64,000 nt of DNA, taken from Melanopsichium pennsylvanicum. Its lineage: Eukaryota > Basidiomycota > Ustilaginomycetes > Ustilaginales. Below, piece after piece: positions 39,845 through 49,692 of this stretch (position 1 is its first letter; each line of letters opens with the position of its first letter). The notes under the pieces are model-generated. The model saw only the letters and a list, made by a program, of their open reading frames with translations, searched no databases and was not told where the DNA came from. The DNA lies in assembly GCA_900208305.1 (NCBI GenBank), contig OAPG01000003.1, positions 1 to 64,000 of the forward strand, written 5' to 3'. A program made the translations under genes and the position numbers.

Positions 39845-41110
39845 ATGTTTGCCTCAAATACAGTCCCGTCTGATCTTGTAGGATGTCATCTCAATACAGC
39901 TATTCTACAGCCATATCTTACACTCGAGCACCCTAGATTGGTGCTCGATGTGCGACTCGCCTCGGCGTTTCACCAAGCACATCTCGCCAACTCATACCAC
40001 ATTTCGCCCATATCTCAACTCAAGTCAAGATACAGCTACTTGCCACCTCGCAATGTGCCCTTCCTCGTTCTGGCAGAGTACGATCAATACGAGCAAGTCG
40101 TGCACGCATTCTCTTCGTCTCCTTCGGCGAGGCTAATTTTCCTCTCGGATACAACGCAGCAGGTTTACGATGATGGTAAGCCTGCTCACATTGTTGTGTC
40201 CAAAAGCTTCTTCGAGAGTGCCAAGCAGCTAGGATATTTGCGCAGCTCTCAGTCACATGAACAAAGAATTGCGATTTGCTCACAAAATACCAACAACGAT
40301 GATGTCCCAACCCTCCTTTTTCGCCCTTCGAATGCAGTGCGAACGACGGTTCTCCTTCTCGAGACCCAGTCACGATCCCTCGACACACTTCGAGTGCTCG
40401 ACTTAGGCTGTGGAGCCGCTAGAGACTTAGCATGGATCCTACACGGTTCGCGCAGCCGCACTTCATCTTGCACATGGACAGGCGTCGGTATCGACAACTG
40501 GAAGGCCGTTCTCACTCGAGCACAGCAGCTTATGGATGATCTTTTTCTCAATCAAATTCACAAGGATGTACCTAGAGGTCCGAGGTGTGAGAAGCTTCTG
40601 TGGGCAAAGTGTAGTGACACGGGTCTACTCGAGCCCTTGGTCGGTACTGGCAAGGGCAAACCAATCCAACCTCAAGATGTTGCGAAGCTTTGGAGCGAGT
40701 TTGAGGAAATTGGTCTTCGACCTCTCCTTTCAACCAACAAAGCGATCGAAACTGTTGACGAAGAGCAAAAGTTCGATTTGATCCTCAGCATCCGTTTTCA
40801 TCCTCGGGCCTTGCTCCCGCAAGTCTCACGCCTCGTCCGAGTGGGTGGCATCGTGTTGCTTAGCCACTTTGTTACACTCTCAGAAGTCGAACGAGCAAGA
40901 GCCATCGAAGCGCATCCAGAGGGCATTGTAAATTACGATTCGCCGCCGCACCAAGGTCGCATCCAACCCGGAGAGATCGAGGGCCTTGTAGAGGCATTCA
41001 ACCTGTCTATCGAGCAAGGTTTCACGTGGATCATCCACAGTGACGTGCTCGAACTCATCGAAGACGGACGCATCATTAGGAGCGTTGCGCTGCGCAAAGT
41101 CGCGTTGTAA
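39845..41110 (+). CDS. Rhodanese-like / SAM-dependent methyltransferase fusion protein
   Basis: The first plausible ATG is 39845, giving 421 residues. An N-terminal rhodanese-like domain (about 20-130) has LDVRLASAFHQAHLANSYHIS. The expected catalytic Cys loop is not seen (it reads FLSDTTQQVYDDG), so the domain is probably catalytically inactive. A class I methyltransferase core follows: VLDLGCGAARDLAWIL near 184-199 (SAM-binding glycine motif), GVGIDNW, and FDLILSIRFHPRALLPQVSRLVRVGGIVLLSHF in the late strands. Related fungal fusions exist, but I know of no established substrate. Cytosolic by lack of signals. Confidence 0.75.
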   Translation: MFASNTVPSDLVGCHLNTAILQPYLTLEHPRLVLDVRLASAFHQAHLANSYHISPISQLKSRYSYLPPRNVPFLVLAEYDQYEQVVHAFSSSPSARLIFLSDTTQQVYDDGKPAHIVVSKSFFESAKQLGYLRSSQSHEQRIAICSQNTNNDDVPTLLFRPSNAVRTTVLLLETQSRSLDTLRVLDLGCGAARDLAWILHGSRSRTSSCTWTGVGIDNWKAVLTRAQQLMDDLFLNQIHKDVPRGPRCEKLLWAKCSDTGLLEPLVGTGKGKPIQPQDVAKLWSEFEEIGLRPLLSTNKAIETVDEEQKFDLILSIRFHPRALLPQVSRLVRVGGIVLLSHFVTLSEVERARAIEAHPEGIVNYDSPPHQGRIQPGEIEGLVEAFNLSIEQGFTWIIHSDVLELIEDGRIIRSVALRKVAL

Positions 41111-41198
41111 GCCAGATGCTGTTGTACTGTAGAGAAAGTTCTTGTATCGCCAACAATTTTCTCTTTTGTTTGCCTTTTCTGTGTTTGATCGATGTGGA

Positions 41199-42051
41199 TT
41201 AGCGCCAAGAGGGATCGTCTATGCTGTGGACAATAGTGTATGGTTTGAGAAGATGCGACATGAGCCAATCGCCATTGGGAAGATCGTTGTGGTCGGCTGC
41301 ATGAGAACGAGGGTTTGCAACCGCATCAGTACCAATCCCTGGCTCGTTATTTACTACCTTCTGGCATCAAATGGGAACTCGACAGGAGCATTACTCACCT
41401 CTCCAGATCGCCTCAGCCTCATCCTCAGCCACCCCAGTCTTGACATGCCTGACAATCAGCCGTCTCTTCGCCTCCTCTCTTTCCACCTCAAACACCAACC
41501 TCACCTCAAACTCCCTTGCCGCCCTACCCCATTCACCTGTGTCACAGTTCACGTACAGTCCTTCAAACACCACCACTCTATGTTCTGGCAACACCGCCAC
41601 GTCGTCTTGTAATGGATCTTTCTCGGCATGATCGAAGCTAGGCGCGGTTTGGGTTCGAGTGGTGTCGTTCTTTACCGTGAGTACAAAATCAGCGAATCGT
41701 TTCGAGTCGAAGGTCCATTCTGCTCCCCGACGATCAAATGCCTCCTTTGGGTTGGAAAAGGTGGAAAGGACGGAGCGAGGATAGTGCCAGCCATCCATGC
41801 CGACATAGATCGCGAGATTTGGGGAATGCGTGTTGAGAATGGAAACAAGACGAGTGGCTAAGCTTGATTTGCCTGAGCCTGGGATGCCCGACACTCCAAC
41901 CAGGAGCCTTTTTGATGGTTGGAGTCTATGAGATGATCAAAGCAGATAATCAGTAGGTGGTTTTCAGCGACAGAGAATCGGAGTAAATAGGTGCTCACGT
42001 TCCAACTTTGCTAAGGAGGTCTACGACCAACTCATCGACCTGATCCTGCAT
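41199..42051 (-). CDS. YFH7-like P-loop kinase (uridine kinase fold)
   Basis: Three exons on the - strand: 42051-41999, 41925-41399 and 41296-41199, with GTGAGC...TAG and GTGAGT...CAG introns; 225 residues. Walker A is GIPGSGKS at 31-38. VGMDGWHYPRSVL and AFDRRGAEWTFD are the YFH7/FrcK-type substrate motifs, with VVVFEGLYVN as the central strand. Exon 3 supplies the typical ADHNDLPNGDWL ending, which strongly supports the splice. The family belongs to the phosphoribulokinase/uridine kinase superfamily; the yeast member is a poorly defined ATP-dependent kinase. Substrate unknown. It is not a duplicate of the nearby uridine kinase gene, which differs in motifs. Confidence 0.85.
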
Positions 42052-42401
42052 CCTGGTACAGTTCTGCAGTCTTGCGATCAGCAGCGGCTCAAATGAGAAT
42101 GATGTCGACAAGAAAGGTGTCGTGAGATGATCTTGTAGTGGTGGAGGAACATGGCACGGTCAAAACAGTGCAACCTCACTCTCCACCGGCCAAATTGCCG
42201 GTGTTCAAAAATTGGTGAGCAAAATCATGGCTCACAAAACGGCTGCTTAAAATTGTGTACCATAAATAATTAAAAGTTAATGATCTCGATCATGGTCAAT
42301 CATCATGACGACACAGCACGAGCCGCATCAACAGGTTGCAATGGATTCTCGATTACACACGACAATCCTGGCAAGTTTTTACATATTCCATTCCTTTGAA
42401 T
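42052..42401. other. Intergenic
   Basis: 350 bp between the kinase start and the 3' end of the GRAM gene. Nothing recognised. Confidence 0.45.
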
Positions 42402-45308
42402 CTAGCAAGCCTTGGCTCCAGCATTAGTGCTCACAGCAAGAATCAAATTGAAAGCCTCGTCTCTATTTGGCAGGTTCGCAAACATTAGCGGCGCCTTTCC
42501 GTTGTTCCTAACAATCTTGAGTCCCAGCGAGCTCCAAACCCACAACCTTATACTTTTGGTCTTAACGATGCTTTCTATCGCATTCACAGGTGTTCTTCCT
42601 CTTTTGTACGAGGGCGAATGTAATGGTGTAAAGTAAAGATATTTGGTGTTGACGTGGAGTCGACCCGGAAGACCTTTATACTGGCAGAAGAAGCTTCCCA
42701 ACTTCCTAGGCTTGAGAGTGGCGTCGTTGCTCATCTCAACGTAGTCCAAGCTGGCTCGGGATGGGTCTTCGATTTGATCGTACGCTATACCTTCTTCTCG
42801 GCGGTCAGGGCGTGGTTTGAGTTTGGACGAGTTACCGTTCTGGGAACGCACTGCGCGTCTCACATCTTCCGCTGTGTTCAGCTGTCCCGCAAAGCGATCA
42901 ACGTCCAGATGTCGTTTGCGCAAGAGCTGCACAGCGAATTGGGCATCAGTGGGGGCTCCAAAAGTGGCCCACCACAATGGCGATAAAGCCTTCCGGTGCG
43001 AGGGAAAGTAGCTTTGCAGAGGCAGGAGGCAAAAGAATGTGATGCCGAGGAAGAAGAAGATTGCTTTCGAGACGTACTGCGACGGTGCGAAGGTTACGAA
43101 AAGATTGAGCACGCCAAACAGGATCAGCGTTCTCCTTGTCGCAGCTGAATTTCGCCAAAGAATCAGATTCTTGACCTTTTCGTGAAAGTCTGCCACCAGT
43201 CCCATGGCTTCCTGAGTCGGCGCACCGACAGCAAGCACCCATCGTTTGTAGATATTGAGGATGTCGAGTCGACTACGGCGCCGCAGCTTTTCGGAAAGTG
43301 TGTTGGCAGCTTGACCTCGGGCCATCCGCATCTTGACCTTGTCGTGCAGGTAGCTTTCGGAGGGAGGGAAGTACTTGAACCGCATAATGTAGAACATGAT
43401 GGTGAGGATGAAGGCGGTAGGGATCATATTTGTATACCAGAGGACAAAGTAGATCATAGCAGCTGCGGCGGAGGTTTTTGGATCTTCCCATCGATACAGG
43501 CGGCGGATGCGGAAAGCAAGCTGTTCCCAGAAAGGCGCGATGGTGTAGAGACGCTCAAGATGGGAGCGAATGAGGCCTTCGCGATAGCCCCTATCTGGAT
43601 GATGGTCGATCTCCTCGGGCGCAAGCCGCTCGACAAGCGCGAGAATGTACGCTATGCAGAAAGCGACGCCGTCAACCCCTTCGTCTTGTGCGTCAACGCG
43701 AAGCTCATCATGCGGCGAGACAGCGTCGTAGCTTCCAGCATCCCCGGAAGAGGGCACAATGAGACCCCAATCTTCATCGCCCAACGTCGCTTTGCTGTTT
43801 GCAGACTTGTGTTTCTTGAGCGCTTTCGATTTGGACTTCTTCTTGTATGGCGTAGGGTGCTTAGTGTCGTGGTCATTGACATCTGACGCCGACTCGGCGA
43901 TGAGCTCGTCTTCCGCTGAACCTGATCTCGGCATTGTATGCATGTCTGCGTCACCTTGCTCTTCTGCTCTCCCCTTCGATCCTCCCTTGGCCAAGTTCTG
44001 CGGATTCAAGGTGTCAGAAAGGTGGTGGAGGCCTCGGTCCACCCTGGTGAGCATAGAGGGTCTCTTGGTTCCTAGATTCGTTGTAACGTCTCCCTCGGGT
44101 GAGACACGAAAGTCGGACCACTTAGGCATCCTGTACTTCTGCATCTCAGCAGGTCGAGTAACAGTGACTTCCTTGGTATGGCGAGCAAAGTTCTGTAAGA
44201 AAGTTTCGAGCTCGATGTCTTCAAGTTGGAGAAGTGGTTGGCTGAGGGCCTTGGCTGCGCCTCCGGAGTGCGCACTGTGGCTGCTTTGGGCATCTCTGTT
44301 GTCACTGATGGAACGCTCTTTCTCGCCGACCACGTGCAGCGTGTCAAAGTCAAGACCTGCAGATAGCTTGCCTTTCTGATTGTATCGTAGACTATCATAT
44401 CCATCAGCTTCGCGAATGAGGTGCGCAATCGTGTCATCTGAATCGTCAGAATCATATTCCTGCTGGTGGTTTTCCATGTACATTTCGTCTAGCTTTTCGC
44501 CCGCTGAAGTATAGAGATGCATTCCTTGATGTGGTTTCGGTTCGGATCGCTTCGAGCCTCTGCGGTCCAGCTGGATCGATTGGGCAGCAGGGCGGCCTGT
44601 TCGACTTCCGGACATTGTGATATCAGCATCGTAAAGTCCTCCGGGCAGATGTCGGGTAGCATTGCTGCGAAATCTGTCGAGGTCGGTAGGCTGTTCTGCG
44701 ATGTAACGAGGCGCTTCTGCTGTATCGCGATGGTCTTCACCTTGTTCAATGTCAGAGTCGTGATGAGCTTGTTTGGACTTTCCCCGAAACGCGCCTCTGT
44801 GTCGAAACCCATCCATGCTGCCGGAAGAAGCCTGTTTTGTCTTTGAACTGCGCTTTTGCTCCATAGTAAGGGCTCGCTGAAGCTTATCTGCACCGAGCTC
44901 TGCATCGCTGCCACTATCATTAAAGGCATATCTCGGGGTTTGTGCTCCACTGGCGAGCTGCGAATGAAGTGCGCTAGTAACCTCAGCCTTATCGTCAGAA
45001 GCGTGATGCTTAAACTTTGATAGCAGCTTTGATCCAATCGATTTTCGCTTCGCATGAGCATATGTGGCTGTTTCACTGTCCTGTCCAGCATGCTGCACTG
45101 ATCTAGAGATGGGATTAGGATTGGCAGGCGAGAGCTGACGGCGCTGTTTAGTACTCGAGGAGCTTGACGTTGTGTTGCTTCTGATGTGAGGATGTTGTGG
45201 GACAGCACTTAGCTGGCGATCGTCCTCTGTATCAAGGCTTGAAGGAGCTGGACCGTTGGCTTGAATGGAGTCTGGCTCCGAGGAGCCGGGGATGAGAACA
45301 GAGGCCAT
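42402..45308 (-). CDS. GRAM-domain membrane protein (GRAMD4-like)
   Basis: 968 residues, single exon. The first 530 or so residues are disordered and charged, rich in Ser, Lys and His. A helical and membrane region follows from about 575 to 830. It includes FWEQLAFRIRRLYRWEDP, a long hydrophobic hairpin (AAMIYFVLWYTNMIPTAFIL..), a charged stretch resembling the GRAMD4 family (EKVKNLILWRNSAATRRTL), and a second hydrophobic stretch (VSKAIFFFLGITFFCLLP). The C-terminal GRAM domain (about 875-965) contains GSFFCQYKGLPGRLHVNTKYLYF and IVRNNGKAPLMFANLPNRDEAF. GRAM domains bind membrane lipids, often at ER or mitochondrial contact sites. Precise role unknown. Confidence 0.82.
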   Translation of the reverse strand: MASVLIPGSSEPDSIQANGPAPSSLDTEDDRQLSAVPQHPHIRSNTTSSSSSTKQRRQLSPANPNPISRSVQHAGQDSETATYAHAKRKSIGSKLLSKFKHHASDDKAEVTSALHSQLASGAQTPRYAFNDSGSDAELGADKLQRALTMEQKRSSKTKQASSGSMDGFRHRGAFRGKSKQAHHDSDIEQGEDHRDTAEAPRYIAEQPTDLDRFRSNATRHLPGGLYDADITMSGSRTGRPAAQSIQLDRRGSKRSEPKPHQGMHLYTSAGEKLDEMYMENHQQEYDSDDSDDTIAHLIREADGYDSLRYNQKGKLSAGLDFDTLHVVGEKERSISDNRDAQSSHSAHSGGAAKALSQPLLQLEDIELETFLQNFARHTKEVTVTRPAEMQKYRMPKWSDFRVSPEGDVTTNLGTKRPSMLTRVDRGLHHLSDTLNPQNLAKGGSKGRAEEQGDADMHTMPRSGSAEDELIAESASDVNDHDTKHPTPYKKKSKSKALKKHKSANSKATLGDEDWGLIVPSSGDAGSYDAVSPHDELRVDAQDEGVDGVAFCIAYILALVERLAPEEIDHHPDRGYREGLIRSHLERLYTIAPFWEQLAFRIRRLYRWEDPKTSAAAAMIYFVLWYTNMIPTAFILTIMFYIMRFKYFPPSESYLHDKVKMRMARGQAANTLSEKLRRRSRLDILNIYKRWVLAVGAPTQEAMGLVADFHEKVKNLILWRNSAATRRTLILFGVLNLFVTFAPSQYVSKAIFFFLGITFFCLLPLQSYFPSHRKALSPLWWATFGAPTDAQFAVQLLRKRHLDVDRFAGQLNTAEDVRRAVRSQNGNSSKLKPRPDRREEGIAYDQIEDPSRASLDYVEMSNDATLKPRKLGSFFCQYKGLPGRLHVNTKYLYFTPLHSPSYKRGRTPVNAIESIVKTKSIRLWVWSSLGLKIVRNNGKAPLMFANLPNRDEAFNLILAVSTNAGAKAC

Positions 45309-45784
45309 GTTGCTTGGCTGTATATGATCTGTGTCTACGCCATTGCTAGTTGGTTGAGTTGTACGTGATGTCGATTCGCAAATGGAGAATGAAAGGCGAA
45401 ATCAGATCTGTCTACCAAGCTTGGTGTTAAGTTGGTCTGCCAAGATCGCACTTTGCTGCACGTTGATGATCACGGACGGCCATCTTTGGATGGATTTGAG
45501 CGTGAATCGCGTAACCGTGAATTATTTGTACGTACGTTACTTAGTACAAGTAGAGTAAGTAATTTATTGATAAATATGATTCGATCGCTTGGACCTTCCC
45601 CGCATTCTCCTGTGTAATACTCAGCAATGTGTTTCTATACCGTATGTCAAGGAGTGCGCGTCCTACAGTACACAAAATACAAAATACAGTAAATTTCAAT
45701 TACATTATTTTTACAGTTTACTGCACACGACGCAACTCTAAACAAAGGCGAAATTGCTCAGACAGCATGTGGAGTAGTCTCTGA

Positions 45785-45815
<31 letters not shown>

Positions 45816-46002
45816 GAAATCAGCATCATACGTACTGTACCTTTGCGTCCTACTTGACCGCGTGATTGCACTACATACTGTACCACAACGCCATGCGCTT
45901 TCAAGCCCACTGTGTGTCGCTTCCCAAATTCTCACAAGCTCCAACTAGGCTGCTTGAAAAGATCGATTATGATTCAAGTAAAAGGAAACCAAGGAATAAA
46001 AA
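45309..46002. other. Intergenic with long T run
   Basis: About 0.7 kb upstream of the GRAM gene. A pure T run of about 26 nt lies at 45790-45815, and AT-rich DNA near 45670-45720. No gene. Confidence 0.5.
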
Positions 46003-46120
46003 AACTGCAGCACCCAGGATTCCCGCGTGGTCCCCCACCGCAGTACTGAATGGGCGATACCTTGCTTAACTTCGCAGATCGGACGGGATGCGGTGCTTTC
46101 AAGATTCTATGGCCGCAGAT
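46003..46120 (-). rRNA. 5S ribosomal RNA
   Basis: 118 nt on the - strand starting ATCTGCGGCCATAG and ending GGGTGCTGCAG. It contains the universally conserved CACCGCATCCCGTCCGATC and AAGTTAAGCAAGG blocks and the GGTGGGGGACCACGCGGGAA region of basidiomycete 5S. The two ends pair to form helix I. A run of seven T follows as Pol III terminator (A run at about 45998-46004 on the + strand). It stands alone among protein genes, so 5S is dispersed in this genome, at least in part. Confidence 0.93.
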
Positions 46121-47149
46121 ATTCCCGAAACCGACGTTTGGCGTTCATATTCCATACAACATAGCTTCTTTCGCATGACAACAGTTGAAACAAAATTCGG
46201 TTAGACTCTCACGTTTGACGACGTCTGATGACGCTGCTTCCACCCTCAGCAGAAGCATGTTGCAATGGAATTTTATCTTCAAAGACATCTTGAGTCAGAT
46301 TGACGCACAGAGAGCCTCTGATTTATCCCACCTATCTACATTTCCTTCCGCCCCACAAGAACTCAATCGCAACTGCACAAGAGTTGTCCATGGTCGGCTG
46401 ACAATGACATCGAAAAGGCCACTCACTACTATACCCTAACAAAGGCATGTTACGGTAGCACCATGATGTAGCCTCACAAGATGAGGCTTTCCTCGGCTCA
46501 AAGCTATCTCGAAAAGTGCCCCACCAATCGCAGCTCAGGTACAGACCGCATCACACACCAGCAAAGCTTCACGTTTAAGATGACGACAGTCGAACTTGGT
46601 CGATGTCAACGCCCTGGCTCGATCTGTCTGAATCTAAACTCAAACACACGGCAAAAGCGGATGATTGCTGCAAGCAAGTGACAAGCTTGATTGTCTTCAC
46701 TACATCGTCAACACAACATCGCTATTGTGAGGATGAATTTCAGACCATGCAATGGGCGGAATTCGGACCGTCGATATTTTTCTTTAACCCACCGTCCCTT
46801 TATGTTTTAGCCTTGATTGTACTGTACAATAGCACAGGGGCTCATCTCATTCCACTCCAAAGTCACAAGCACAGAGCCGCCTTATTCATTTCACAGCTTA
46901 CAAAAGTAGATCCTTGCAACTTTGCCGTCCATGTCTCGCTTCCTCCAGACCATTAGTGACTGTTCATCCTCAACTCAAGCTTCAAAGCTGTCTCCATACC
47001 TTCTCACAACGAAGTTTAGCCCCAGGTACTTCGATCCCGCCCTCTTTTGCGCCTCACAATTCAACTCCCCTTATTGACACTCACTTCAGACCTGACGATG
47101 GAAACTGTCTATGCATGACCTTCTTCGCCTCGGCTTGACCTACTCCACG
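46121..47149. other. Intergenic, about 1 kb
   Basis: No supported gene. The last 200 bp are the probable promoter of the secreted-protein gene. Confidence 0.5.
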
Positions 47150-49444
47150 ATGCGCATCCTCCTTCTAGCATGTTTGCTTTGGCTCTTCCTGATCGTAGCT
47201 TGCCCAGGCACATGCCTTGGCTACTCTCGCTTCCACGACCATGATGCTCCTCGGCTGCATAAGAGGCAGGGAGCTTTAGCAGCTAAAAGTATTCTCGATG
47301 CTCAAGTGCCAGATAGACTCAAGGACTGGGACATCTTCAAAGACGGCAACGGCATCCGCGAAGGCTTTCGCAAGGGCTACACCGCCATGTTGCGCCAACT
47401 CGACAAGGTGAGAGAACCATATAGCTTCTCTAGGGCTACCAGGAAAGTCTGGATTTACAAGCCTGATCTACGCAAGCAGTATATCATCCCTAGGGTATTG
47501 CGCGTCCCGGCCATCCTACAAGATGGTCCCGTTCCGTACGATCAAGAATTTGCAGCCCACATAAAAAGTAGCGACGAAGAATTCAAAACCAAAGAGGCAG
47601 CTCGCGAGCATGTTACACTCAAAGGAGACTCAGAGGCCGAAGCCACCAAGTCAGCTGCAAAAGAAGCAGAGAAGGTCAAACCTCGCAAGTCAACTCGTGG
47701 TAAGAAGCGAATGTATAAGAAAGGGCTCAGCTTCAATCAGTTTCTTCCGTCGTCTCCACGCGACTCCACCGCACCATCAAGTCCAGCACATCCGATCGAG
47801 TCAGATTTCGACGAACCGACCGTGCACTCTAGTAGGTCTCAAACCCTGTCTCCCACAAAAGAGGAACAGACTGTTGGAGAACATAATCCTTTACATTCGG
47901 ATGTAGGTCAAGCGCAGGAACAGTCTGTACCTGTGGCACGCTTGACCTCTAAGCTAGTGGAGATGAAGGACCGTTTCGACACACTCCAGCAGTTTCAGCG
48001 GAGCCAGCTCAAGAAGGCCGCCATGCGCTATCCAGGCCATCCCGACTATTTCCCGCCAGAACAACAAAGTGCAGCAGGCTATCGCGACGACCTGGCGCTA
48101 GAACAACAAAGTGCAGAATTCGACCGTAATCTGGAAGCAGAACGTGCTAGGCTTCCTCGCATCCGAGTGCGGAAATCAGCTTCCCAAGACGTTCACGCAG
48201 ATCCCCAACCAAGGAGAGCGCACGATCCAGCGGATGATGAAGCAGACGTTTCCAATCCAATAACGCCCAACTATGACTACGAAGGCTCTCACTTTGGAGA
48301 CACATGGTCACCGCACAAAGGGTCTCATCACCGCTTCAGGTCATTTGACAACCCTGAGTTCCAAACACCGGGCAATTCGCCGTCTCCCGTGGTTTCGCCA
48401 TATGAAAAGACAGGTATCAAATCAGTTAGCACGTCCGCCGCCAATACTCCGAGAAGCTTCCGCATGAACCCTGATACTGGTAATAGTCCTCCTGGAAGAT
48501 TCCGGTTGCCTGCCAATTATGCGGATCTGCTGCATAACACACGAGTGCAAATGGGAATTCCTCGTGTACATCACAGCATTCTGACGCCTTCATTCGCTCA
48601 TGCGTCCATGACTCCAGAAGATACCAGCATCTTTCAGCCTCCCGTCTTTTATGCTTCCAGTGGTGCAGAAGAGAGCAGCGCAAGACCGCAGAATATTGGA
48701 TGGGAGGATGACATACCATCAGTTGAAGGCATTCAAAAAATGCAAGAAGCTGCGAAGCTGAACAATGTTGATTATGCCATCTATCCCGAAAGTACGCCGT
48801 ACGCTACCGAGGGATCAGCGCTACAACCAGTGCACTGGGAAGACGAACAAGACGGACTGCTTCCACTAGACATGGAGCCTGACGGTGCCTCATCCGGTGG
48901 ATCTAGGCAGGCATTTGGTGGGGGAGACACAGACTTGGACTTACCTGCAAAGACTTGGCAGCAAACAGTTGCGGCAGGGGACAGTCTACCCAGGTCTTTA
49001 CCGTATAACGAGGTCGAAGAGCACGAAACAAGCTCAGACATCATCTCTTCTCCGCCGGAAGCCCCGGCCAAAAAGCGATTCCGACCACTTGCTCTCAATA
49101 AATTGATTCCCAATAACCCAAACTTCCTCTTCCAGGCCTCACAGAATGACCTTGCTACTCCGCATCTGGAAGGCTTTAAGCCCTCCTTGCAGATCAACGA
49201 AGATCCAAATCCTCAATATAATCCAATCGATGCCGACAGCTCGCTTGGACGCGTATCTCGTGGTCTTAAATTAAAGCAGTTGATACGAAAGCACTGGTCC
49301 AAGCTTAGGAGCATGCGGGCTGAGCTCCGCAACATGGAACCGACAAAAGAATACATCATCCAGGCGTATCGAAAGAATCGCGCGGCAAGACAAGCTGCGC
49401 GAGATGGAGACGCACCTGCCTCTTCACTACCCGCACAGCCATGA
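47150..49444 (+). CDS. Large secreted protein of unknown function
   Basis: I choose ATG 47150 because it puts a clean signal peptide at the start (MRILLLACLLWLFLIVACPG..CLG, cleavage near residue 24); an in-frame start at 47111 would add 13 residues. About 764 residues, single exon. HKR shortly after the signal is a possible Kex2 site. A conserved-looking segment follows (about 45-125: WDIFKDGNGIREGFRKGYTAML ... YIIPRVLRVP). The rest is mostly low-complexity and disordered, with repeated EQQSA units near 305-325. A basic C-terminal stretch (LKLKQLIRKHWSKLRSMRAEL) may be helical. No membrane anchor and no catalytic domain recognised. Secretion is predicted; a role as a wall protein or effector is speculation. 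Confidence 0.65.
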   Translation: MRILLLACLLWLFLIVACPGTCLGYSRFHDHDAPRLHKRQGALAAKSILDAQVPDRLKDWDIFKDGNGIREGFRKGYTAMLRQLDKVREPYSFSRATRKVWIYKPDLRKQYIIPRVLRVPAILQDGPVPYDQEFAAHIKSSDEEFKTKEAAREHVTLKGDSEAEATKSAAKEAEKVKPRKSTRGKKRMYKKGLSFNQFLPSSPRDSTAPSSPAHPIESDFDEPTVHSSRSQTLSPTKEEQTVGEHNPLHSDVGQAQEQSVPVARLTSKLVEMKDRFDTLQQFQRSQLKKAAMRYPGHPDYFPPEQQSAAGYRDDLALEQQSAEFDRNLEAERARLPRIRVRKSASQDVHADPQPRRAHDPADDEADVSNPITPNYDYEGSHFGDTWSPHKGSHHRFRSFDNPEFQTPGNSPSPVVSPYEKTGIKSVSTSAANTPRSFRMNPDTGNSPPGRFRLPANYADLLHNTRVQMGIPRVHHSILTPSFAHASMTPEDTSIFQPPVFYASSGAEESSARPQNIGWEDDIPSVEGIQKMQEAAKLNNVDYAIYPESTPYATEGSALQPVHWEDEQDGLLPLDMEPDGASSGGSRQAFGGGDTDLDLPAKTWQQTVAAGDSLPRSLPYNEVEEHETSSDIISSPPEAPAKKRFRPLALNKLIPNNPNFLFQASQNDLATPHLEGFKPSLQINEDPNPQYNPIDADSSLGRVSRGLKLKQLIRKHWSKLRSMRAELRNMEPTKEYIIQAYRKNRAARQAARDGDAPASSLPAQP

Positions 49445-49692
49445 GTTGGCTCTTCCAATCTGGCAAGCGCTGTCTTCCACTTTTCTTTGCAACCACTCAT
49501 ATCGCGTCCGCAATTTGTTCATCACATTCCTTGAAACTTTATTACTTGTTGCAATCCAAGATCATCGTTGGTTTGATCTCGCGTTAGCAAAGTCACGTTT
49601 GCGTCTTGCAACGTTTACTTCTTGGTTGATGGGGAAAGGGTAAGATACAACGGAGCAAGGCATCAGATTTTAATGAGGTTACACTGAACAAT
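49445..49692. other. Intergenic between convergent genes
   Basis: About 250 bp separating the secreted-protein stop from the DAHP synthase stop. Nothing recognised. Confidence 0.5.
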
